Shown here: positions 57,944-64,000 of the stretch, in pieces
Numbering within the stretch: position 1 is the first letter of the stretch
Layout of the letters: each line of letters opens with the position of its first letter
Origin: Paramacrobiotus metropolitanus
Taxonomy: Eukaryota; Tardigrada; Eutardigrada; Parachela; Macrobiotidae
Reading direction: 5' to 3'
Assembly: GCF_019649055.1 (NCBI RefSeq)
Contig: NW_026570237.1
Coordinates: 930,001-994,000 of the forward strand
Length of the DNA stretch: 64,000 nt
The notes under the pieces: generated by a model
Seen by the model: the letters and a program-made list of their open reading frames with translations, nothing else
Told to the model about the DNA's origin: nothing
Database searches by the model: none
Program-made: the position numbers and the translations under genes

Positions 57944-58019
57944 TACAGTACCATTCTGTAGTGGTGACCTTTCCGTTTCTTTTTTATCCGGTGGTTTAGG
58001 GTCGGGGCGATCAGTAGGT

Positions 58020-58826
58020 TCACCGGCGCCTACTGATCTTGCCCGTTTCCCTGAACTGGCGTTCCACCTTGTTGCGCGTCTTGCACATTCCCTTGCACGT
58101 TTCCTTGTTGTTGTCCAATATCATTTGCCGGGTTATAATTCTGTCCGCCTCCATTATTTTGGCCACCACCTTGTTGGTAGTTTCTTGGCCACCTCCGTTT
58201 CCGCCACCTCGGTTGTTTCCGCGGCCGAAGCCTCTGCCCCTTCCTCTGAAGCCGCCGCGGCCGAAGCCACCACGGCCATAGCCGCCATTCTGGCCACCGC
58301 CATTTCCATTTCCATAGTTGCCGTTTCCTTGCTGATTCTGGAAGTTCGCTTTCGCCTGATACCATTGTGTAATCAGGTCATATCCACTTGCCACCGCTTG
58401 GCGCCAACCACCGAGGTTGCGCAACCGTTGCCATTCTCGGAAGGCAAACAGGTTCGGGTTCTGGTCCGGAGTTGTGTTGGCGAATTTGCACCCTTGCGTC
58501 TGGTGGTTTCCGTAAATGCAGTGCTGACACATCTGCACACCGTTTGCCACCCATCCGTCGATCAACTGGAACTTAAATTCCGTTCGTGACCCTTGTTGCT
58601 GCTGGTAATTGTTCTGATTTCCTCTATTCTGCTGAAGGTAGCCTTGACCTTGACCTTGACTTTGACCCTGATTCCGGAAGTTTCCTTGGCCTCCGTTCCA
58701 ATTTCCGTTTCCATATCCGTTTCCACCGAAATTTCCGTTACCCACTCCTTGTTGTGGTAACCCAATATTCAAAGGGGCCACGTTCTGTGGTGCCGGCGGA
58801 GCCACATTCTGAGGTACCGGTCTCAC
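58020..58826 (-). CDS. Element B nucleocapsid-like protein: zinc knuckle and RGG region
   Basis: A Pro/Gly/Asn/Gln-rich N-terminus is followed by the zinc knuckle CQHCIYGNHQTQGC (C-x2-C-x4-H-x4-C). A Gly-Arg-rich block (GRGGFGRGGFRGRGRGFGRG) follows, as in RNA-binding RGG proteins. Near 58.19 kb the likely frame switches by one base, and the alternative frame continues Gly/Gln/Asn-rich to about 58030. This is the RNA-binding part of Gag. Confidence 0.7.
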   Translation of the reverse strand: MRPVPQNVAPPAPQNVAPLNIGLPQQGVGNGNFGGNGYGNGNWNGGQGNFRNQGQSQGQGQGYLQQNRGNQNNYQQQQGSRTEFKFQLIDGWVANGVQMCQHCIYGNHQTQGCKFANTTPDQNPNLFAFREWQRLRNLGGWRQAVASGYDLITQWYQAKANFQNQQGNGNYGNGNGGGQNGGYGRGGFGRGGFRGRGRGFGRGNNRGGGNGGGQETTNKVVAKIMEADRIITRQMILDNNKETCKGMCKTRNKVERQFRETGKISRRR

Positions 58827-59152
58827 TCGGGCCGCCGCTGTATTGCAGCTACCATTGCGTACGTAAGTGGCTGTCCCGTCTGGCTGTCGATAAAGGTCAC
58901 TTCTTTGGTGACCTCTTGAACTGGAGCATCTCTTCGGTATTCAACCGGCTGCTGCACTGATGCTGCTGCCATTCTCTGTTGCGGCACGTTTTCAACTTGG
59001 CCTGAACGAATCGTCACGTAATCTTGATTTCGTTGACCTTTCGGCGCCTTATATTTTTCTTCTCCAGCTGACCAATGTCGGAAAAAGTCTTTAATTTCGG
59101 TCGGTGTTCTGCACTGTTGCTTGCGCAGTGCCTTATAAAAATCACTATCCAC
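58823..59152 (-). CDS. Element B Gag segment, frame-shifted continuation
   Basis: Bridges the Gag-like ORF upstream and the nucleocapsid ORF. It has no motif of its own beyond KEVTFIDSQTGQPLTYAMV. It is probably one polyprotein broken by single-base shifts. Confidence 0.5.
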   Translation of the reverse strand: MDSDFYKALRKQQCRTPTEIKDFFRHWSAGEEKYKAPKGQRNQDYVTIRSGQVENVPQQRMAAASVQQPVEYRRDAPVQEVTKEVTFIDSQTGQPLTYAMVAAIQRRPE

Positions 59153-59166
59153 TCTGCATCCTTCAA

Positions 59167-60312
59167 TCAGGAAACCGACTGCTTGCTTTTCGGTGATAAT
59201 CGTTTCGCCTTGTATTTCAATATCGCTTGATAAAACTGATCGAGTGATTCTTTTCCGAGGTCAAATTTTCTTGCCATGGCTTCTCGTAAGCCAAGGACTT
59301 CTTTATCGCGGTCGCCATATTCATCCTTAAATTTGTTCATCCATTCTGTCACCGTATACTCTGTTTCTTCCTGGAGTGCAATTTCTCTCTCTCCTTCGAA
59401 CCAGGTTTTTGCGGGTCCTTTCCCCGCGCTAGATATTTCAATCAAAATCTGATCATCGGTGAGTCGGTAGGTTCGCTGCGTATCCCTGACCAGTTGTGTC
59501 CAGCCATTAACTCCATCACGACTTCCATCAAAGGTCACTAATGTTGTTTTGCGGCCCATCGATTTGAGCGCATTCGCCAGACGTTGTGTCGGGTCCTCGT
59601 CTTCGCCACTGTCGTCGTCATTTTGATTTCGCCTCGCTTTTGCGTAGCGGGATTTCCTTGGGCGCTCTTGCCGGCTGGATGGTTCGTCTCGTCGTCCTTC
59701 ATCGATAAAGACATTCGTTTCAATATTCGGGGGAAATTGGGAGGGATCGCCATGACTCGTGTGCGGATAGCCTCCTGATGGTGGTTCTTTATCATCTTTG
59801 GCCTTTTCACCATCTCGTTCCATTTTCATACTTCCTTTACCGGTACCAGTTCGTAGCGGCATTTTGAAGTGGAAGCTTTTGCCCGTGCCCGTTTCATGTG
59901 CCTTACTATCTCTCTTTAATTCCACTCTTTCCGTTTCTGACTCTTCGGCTGCTGCTTTCAGCTGATTCTTCGTCTGGGTGAGCTCACCCTCCCCTGTCAT
60001 TATCGTTTGGGTCATATCGATCAGCTCCGTGTTGAGTTTGATAATCTCTTGTGTCTTCTGATGGACAGTTTGTTGCCACTCCTTGTCTTTCAGTTCAAGC
60101 GCTGTGACCTTTGTGTCTAGGAGGCGTGCCTCGTGCTCCCACTTCAAGCCTTGTTCGGCTAGTGTCTTGGTAGTTTCTTTTAACTCGCTGATCTCTTCAG
60201 TGACCTTTTTGTCATCTTCTTTCAACACCTTAATCTCTTCCATCACCTGTTTGATCTCGTTGTTCAACCGTGCGCCTTCGGTGGCTGTAAGGTCTCGCAG
60301 ATCTTTAGCCAC
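59167..60312 (-). CDS. Element B coiled coil and Gag capsid-like region
   Basis: Residues 1-150 are heptad-like coiled coil (KVTEEISELKETTKTLAEQ). A charged linker follows. From about residue 260 comes a capsid-like segment (FDGSRDGVNGWTQLVRDTQR, KTWFEGEREIALQEE, LGLREAMARKFDLGKESLDQF), similar in layout to retroelement Gag. The long coiled coil ahead of Gag recalls element A. Confidence 0.65.
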   Translation of the reverse strand: MAKDLRDLTATEGARLNNEIKQVMEEIKVLKEDDKKVTEEISELKETTKTLAEQGLKWEHEARLLDTKVTALELKDKEWQQTVHQKTQEIIKLNTELIDMTQTIMTGEGELTQTKNQLKAAAEESETERVELKRDSKAHETGTGKSFHFKMPLRTGTGKGSMKMERDGEKAKDDKEPPSGGYPHTSHGDPSQFPPNIETNVFIDEGRRDEPSSRQERPRKSRYAKARRNQNDDDSGEDEDPTQRLANALKSMGRKTTLVTFDGSRDGVNGWTQLVRDTQRTYRLTDDQILIEISSAGKGPAKTWFEGEREIALQEETEYTVTEWMNKFKDEYGDRDKEVLGLREAMARKFDLGKESLDQFYQAILKYKAKRLSPKSKQSVS

Positions 60313-60367
60313 TTTGACGGCTTCGTCAACTCTTCTCTGATGATCATATGATTCCTTCTGGAGGGTC

Positions 60368-61510
60368 TCAATTGTTCTCGTCTCGCAGCTTCAGGTCGTT
60401 CCTGAGCTTAAACACTTCGTTAGTGTTTGTCAACAGTCGCTGCGTGGCTTCCGCGGGTTTGGTTGTATATTCGTCTCTCATCGCTTCCGCTTCAGTGACC
60501 TTTTGTTTCAGGTAGTCACATTCACCCTTCAGTTCGGCTAAGTGCCGTGACCTTTCCGCTGATTCTTCCGACATACTCTCATTAAGGTCACTGACTGCAA
60601 GATGACCTTCCATTTTACTGTCATCTACCATTTTCAGATATTCATCCGCCAATTCCTTTTGTCGTTCGTATTTAACTTTCCAACCATCTGCAGCACTTTG
60701 GAGGTCATCCTGTTGCTGCTCCAGATCGAACAGGCGGTTCGCAAGTGTTGAGAGTCTTTCCCGATATTCCTGTTTCCGCTTATCCGCCTGACGCTTGTTG
60801 CTTTCAAGTTCGTTTTCCAATTCACTGACGCGTTTCCTCAGAGTTGACGTAGGGCTGTTTGATGACGGTGGTCGTACGTTGATGACCTTTCCTGTTTTTG
60901 TCCGTTCAATGAGGTGCTCGGGTACTTCCTTGAAAGGTCATGCCTTCAGCACGGTCAGCTTCTCTTATCGCAGTTTGGAACGACATATTCATCGTCGTTT
61001 CATCATCCGTGAAATACGATCCATTCGATTCATCTGACACCATTGGAGTTGCCCAAAGGTCATCAGCTGCAGTCTTATCATTCAGTGAAAGGTCAGCCAA
61101 TCCCAGTTTAGCCAGTTTCTCTTCAGTGACCTTTGTGTTTCCCTCTTCCATTTGAGCCAGGTTCACATTTTTATCCTGCTCATTCGTTTCGCCAATGGTA
61201 GCACCCCGCTGTCATGCTCCAACTGCTTCCGCTCCTTTCTCTGTGGGTTTTTCTTCTTCGGTGACCTTTGCTTGGTACACCGATTTACCTCCCGCCGCAG
61301 ACGCGGCGGTATGCTTCTGGTCATCGCTGGAGCTTTCCTGATTGATGACCGCCTCGAGCGCCTTCTGATAAGTGCTATCAGAGCCTCGCGAATCTTCTCG
61401 AATGCTTTGGGCGCTCCAGTTCTCCTGAGTCTCATGTCCAACTGGGCGTGAATAGGAGTGCAGATCTTTTCTGTACGGAATACGTGCGCCTTGCTGTGAG
61501 CTTTCACCAA
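60368..61510 (-). CDS. Element B N-terminal coiled-coil region (three frame-shifted pieces)
   Basis: Open frames 61510-61163, 61166-60906 and 60820-60368 follow one another with one- or two-base shifts. They carry basic, then acidic, then long coiled-coil sequence (RLFDLEQQQDDLQSAADGW). They most likely form the N-terminus of one Gag-like polyprotein with 59167-60312. Many AGGTCA cores fall inside (60496, 60549, 60881, 61057, 61126, 61260). The start codon cannot be fixed. Confidence 0.5.
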
Positions 61511-61776
61511 CTAGCCAATCCCGTAATTAATAACGGTTTTTCTACCTGTTAACCGTCCGTTCCACGGGATAGTGATCCAGATGATCCAATTTCTTCTCCA
61601 CAATCCGTTCCCGCGTTGCCGCTATTCCGTAGCGGTTGTGCCGGACGCTTTTTACCTGCTACTGTGCCGGCTGACTGCCGTAGCAACAGTAGTGCGCTCT
61701 ACTACCAGTCTGGGGGAGTCTGATCTGTTTATCCGTGCGCCCCTTTCGGCGCTTCGGCTCTTGTGCCCCACGGCTT

Positions 61777-61913
61777 AGGCTTCGCTGAAGCCTTGCCGAG
61801 TAACAGTGACACCAGTGTGGGTCTTCGCTGAATACTCCACACCGAGGAACACTGTCGCTGAAACTCTTGCACTCTTGCACAGCGATGGAACAGCACAGGT
61901 CTTCGCTGAAGAC
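61777..61913 (-). repeat. Family of GCT-loop hairpins in element B leader
   Basis: AGGCTTC-GCT-GAAGCCT (61777-61793) is a perfect 7-bp stem, and GTCTTC-GCT-GAAGAC (61899-61913) a perfect 6-bp stem with extra pairing outside. An imperfect copy lies at about 61821, and a partial TCGCTGAA lies between. They sit between the primer binding site and gag, where packaging signals occur. Function is inferred. Confidence 0.55.
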
Positions 61914-62110
61914 ACTGTACCGAAAACCACGGCTGGATCCGGATCGATGGGGGAATTACACCGCTTGTGGTGTTGCGCTTTGCTGTCCGTACAGACCTGT
62001 GCCTTACTGGTCACGTCAAATAACACGTCAGATAACAGGCCAGTTTTGCCTGACAGTTCAAATTGGAACAAATCAACTCAAATCAATTCAAATCAGAGAA
62101 CCGCTGTCGG

Positions 62111-62121
62111 CTCTGCTACCA
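62111..62121 (-). other. Primer binding site of element B
   Basis: The minus strand reads TGGTAGCAGAG directly after the LTR. These eleven bases match the complement of the 3' end of eukaryotic initiator tRNA-Met. The match ends there (next CC). Confidence 0.75.
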
Positions 62122-62463
62122 TCTAATGATAGATCATTGTGATCTATATACGGCAACCAGAACAGAACTGATTCCGCGTAGTGAGCAATGCTACCTGTAT
62201 TGCGAACAGCGAAATAACACGCGATGCCGCGTAGCTAATTGCTAACTTTTAATATTGAAAGTCTGGACTGCAGAAAATCAACACTGATCGGCGCAGCTCG
62301 ATCGTAAATCGTAGAGCCAAATCCACACTGTGCAGCACGTGCACTATGCCGCGCCCACTAACAAACGCAAGCCAATCATAAGCGAGACACAACACAGACA
62401 CGTAATCCGATGGCGTAGCGCCTAGCGCCACAGGCGTGAACGCTAGTGATCCCTCGCCTCACA
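62122..62463 (-). repeat. 5' LTR of element B
   Basis: 342 bp, uninterrupted, 98.8% identical to the sister LTR at 47748-48256 after removing the insertion there. It is followed by the target duplication CCCG (62464-62467). Confidence 0.92.
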
Positions 62464-62513
62464 CCCGGCTACGTCGTTAGATCCGCGTAGGCAGTACCAC
62501 TGCACCACGGCGC
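62464..62513 (-). tRNA. 5' half of the split tRNA-like sequence (A box)
   Basis: The minus strand starts GCGCCGTGGTGCAGTGGTAC. TGGTGCAGTGG fits an A box. GCAG/CTGC makes a D-arm-like hairpin and CTACG/CGTAG an anticodon-arm-like stem. Element B separates it from the 3' half at 47722-47747. Confidence 0.5.
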
Positions 62514-63029
62514 AATACGTTGAAATCCTTTGAAAGATTTTTGTCGCTGTACGTGAGCCGCTTCTCCGCTCACACGGGTTTTCTTGCGGATTTCACGGAT
62601 CACTTGCCGGAGTTTTTGATCCACATCAAACGCTCTCAGACTGGTCACCAGAGCACCAAACTTAGTCAGAATTGTGGCAACAATTGCCCACTGCCCTTTA
62701 AAGAATCTGAGCAGTTCATTTGCGTGCCCGTAAGTGAATGCATATTTTTGCCCATGGTGATCGCTCTCCGTCAACTGCTTTGTGGATTCTGATGTTAATC
62801 CCAATTCGTAAAGCAGCGAATAAGATGATGCAAATTCTTTTTCCTTGCAAAAAAAAATTAAAATTCACCTTACCAGGGTTACAGGGTACTTTTGTGTTTA
62901 AAATGATTAGCTATTCAGATGCCGCTACGCAAAAATATTCTTACTTCGTGCTTAGGTTTCTTCCGTAGCGGCTGTTCACCATCGGAGCAGTCATCCATGA
63001 TGGACTGGCTGTGGGGCAAATCCTGTTCA
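62514..63029 (-). other. Region upstream of tRNA-like sequence, uncertain ORF
   Basis: A minus-strand frame of 111 codons (62804-62469) has no recognisable domain and runs through the tRNA-like sequence at its end. It may be chance or part of the decayed PRDM-like copy. No function is proposed. Confidence 0.25.
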
Positions 63030-63240
63030 GTACGAGAGCAGTCGCGAATTCGGAACAAAGACTTGACGTGCTGTACAGATAAGCACGGCTCCACAATCGT
63101 CGCAGTCTGCAACCACAGTCAATCTGCGTTATCTCCGTATGTGGCTGACTAGCAAGTAGATATTTCGAACTCAGGCTTACAAATTCGACAGATCGGCTCA
63201 CAGTGCCTCACACAGCGGATACCTACATACAGTTGTATGC
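63030..63240 (-). pseudogene. Decayed partial copy of the PRDM-like gene
   Basis: Two exon pieces match the PRDM-like gene at 46.9 kb. One ends CEPICRI with the donor GTAAGC at 63180 (against CEPLSRI there). After a 74-nt intron, the other starts at 63106 with the codon remainder giving Y-CDDCG. The intron is also 74 nt in the first copy. Beyond CDDCG the frame shifts (EPCLSVQHVKS against GPCLQHAKS) and no PR domain follows. Before element B inserted it lay about 0.6-0.9 kb from the start of the first copy, so it is a tandem duplicate. Confidence 0.6.
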
Positions 63241-64000
63241 TTCCCTCGGAGTTTGCTAAACTTTCGGTTGCTGCTCCCGATCTGAATAGGTAAACTAATC
63301 AGAGCCACGGACGTGCTCCGTGGAAAACGTGGCCACCAAAAACAGCGTTAGTAAGTTCTGACCCTTATAAACAACAATTAGAAACTAAGGAAAGCTACGA
63401 AGTCACAAAGACCACAAAAACGAAATTTTGGTTTCCCAAAAAGCTTGCGAGTTATCTGTCACGCGGAAGCGGGCAAAGGTGCGCCCACCGCTGCTCGAGA
63501 CTTGTCACAGTCCAAGGGCAAGGGCTGATGCCTTTGAGAGTGGTACCAGTTTTTCCCGCCCCGAACCACCCGCCATGGCCAGCAAATATTTGATCTTTGC
63601 AGAATATATGGACATACAACGATGATCCAGGTGTAAAGTTGTAATCACAAAGCGTAGCGATAGTTCTCCGTAAGCGACCCGACTTGGACCACAAGGCACG
63701 CGAAAGCGGTTCACAAGCTCAGCGCTCGCCGCTCTATACAGGCTGTCGCGCCTGGACAGTAGTGGCAACCGCTTCCGTGCTGCGGTGTGCGCAATTGCGC
63801 CCCGTTGCCCGCTTTACGCGACTGTGTTTATTAGGATTATCAGCTTCTGCTTATGGGGAAATTTTAATTTTGATTTTTTGCTGCTTTGGTTTTTGTCAAC
63901 TTTGTGACTTCGAAGCTTTCGTTAGGTCTGACGTTGGGTTGGAATTTTGTGGCAAATAATATTTGAGTAAGTAAATGTCTTTCACGCCTGTTGAACCCCC
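63241..64000. other. Right edge, no gene seen
   Basis: Short overlapping ORFs on both strands show no domain. May hold the diverged upstream part of the PRDM-like copy. Confidence 0.4.

Larger units (their letters stand above)
48525..61270. promoter_or_regulatory. Dispersed array of about 45 AGGTCA cores (often AAAGGTCAC) in element B
   Basis: Seen by eye across element B outside element C, for example at 48525, 48775, 48949, 49059, 49744, 56511, 56945, 57300, 57773, 59534, 60104, 60881, 61057 and 61260. About four would be expected by chance in 7.9 kb on both strands. Most are AAGGTCA on the element's sense strand, but about ten are inverted. They are read in different frames (as ERSP, KGH, KVT, or inverted as VTF and MTF), so protein sequence does not explain them. 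AAAGGTCA is the monomer site of NR4A-type nuclear receptors. Binding here is inference. Confidence 0.6.
47748..62463 (-). mobile_element. LTR retrotransposon B (nested host of element C), no pol visible
   Basis: Two 342-bp LTRs (four differences between them) flank the element, with a 4-bp target duplication CCCG (47744-47747 and 62464-62467). A primer binding site next to the right LTR sets the minus orientation. The coding content, 5' to 3': coiled coil and Gag-like, zinc knuckle with RGG, a repeat-rich region, aspartic protease, and a region with IPVPEAP repeats and a Cys/His-rich end. No RT, RNase H or integrase is visible in any frame between the LTRs outside the inserted element C. That makes it a gag-protease-only, non-autonomous element about 8.8 kb long without its insertions. 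The terminal bases of the LTR are TG...GA, not the canonical TG...CA. Confidence 0.85.

Noticed and set aside
58645-58670. CTTGACCTTGACCTTGACTT as a nuclear-receptor direct repeat
   Set aside because: It lies in a Gln/Gly/Ser low-complexity coding run, so repeat slippage explains it; counted in the array but not claimed separately.
47722-62513. Calling an intact functional tRNA gene
   Set aside because: Split by element B, with an acceptor mismatch and a 12-nt loop without a clear U33-anticodon; described as tRNA-like only.
1-64000. CRISPR arrays, bacterial operons, phage genes
   Set aside because: No spaced short repeats of that kind; introns and metazoan domains show a eukaryotic origin.

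Overview
The window is animal nuclear DNA, and the small, intron-rich genes with short introns point to an invertebrate. Evidence for this: multi-exon genes with GT-AG splice sites, secreted and GPI-anchored extracellular proteins (CUB, astacin, von Willebrand A, alpha-2-macroglobulin), a PRDM-type gene, and several nested LTR retrotransposons. The phylum cannot be fixed from the sequence; an ecdysozoan such as a tardigrade is only a guess.

Layout. 1-9.3 kb: a gag fragment, then a Ty3/gypsy-type element (element A, minus strand) with gag-protease, RT-RNase H-integrase and an integrase tail. 9.5-43 kb: a host gene cluster. It holds an orphan first exon of an alpha-2-macroglobulin gene (-), a CUB-LRR gene (-), a vWA/GPI gene (+), an astacin-LRR gene (+), a cysteine-dioxygenase-like gene (-), a CUB/GPI gene (-), a second vWA gene (-), a second astacin-LRR gene (+) and an alpha-2-macroglobulin/TEP-like gene (+). 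Several are duplicated within the window, some inverted. 43.6-47.7 kb: a tiny secreted six-cysteine peptide (-) and a PRDM9/PRDM11-like PR-domain gene (-). 47.7-62.5 kb: a nested transposon stack. A tRNA-like Pol III sequence is split by LTR element B (14.7 kb, minus, 342-bp LTRs, CCCG target duplication). Element B is interrupted in its protease region by a young Ty3/gypsy element C (plus, 211-bp LTRs, GTGC duplication), and one B LTR carries a 162-bp foldback element. 62.5-64 kb: a decayed second copy of part of the PRDM-like gene.

How parts fit. The host genes look like an extracellular recognition and proteolysis set: proteases with LRR tails, CUB-LRR and CUB-GPI proteins, vWA surface proteins and a protease-trapping A2M protein. 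The same LRR exon is joined through a phase-1 intron to either a CUB or an astacin module. Element B is the most unusual object: it encodes coiled-coil/Gag-like, zinc-knuckle/RGG and aspartic-protease regions, but no RT, RNase H or integrase is visible. It is studded with about 45 AGGTCA cores, many in the form AAAGGTCAC, in all reading frames and both orientations.

Caveat. Many coding regions (elements A and C, the second astacin, A2M and the PRDM-like gene) are broken by single-base shifts, often in A/T homopolymers. Residual sequencing indels are at least as likely as decay. Exon boundaries are my own manual predictions.
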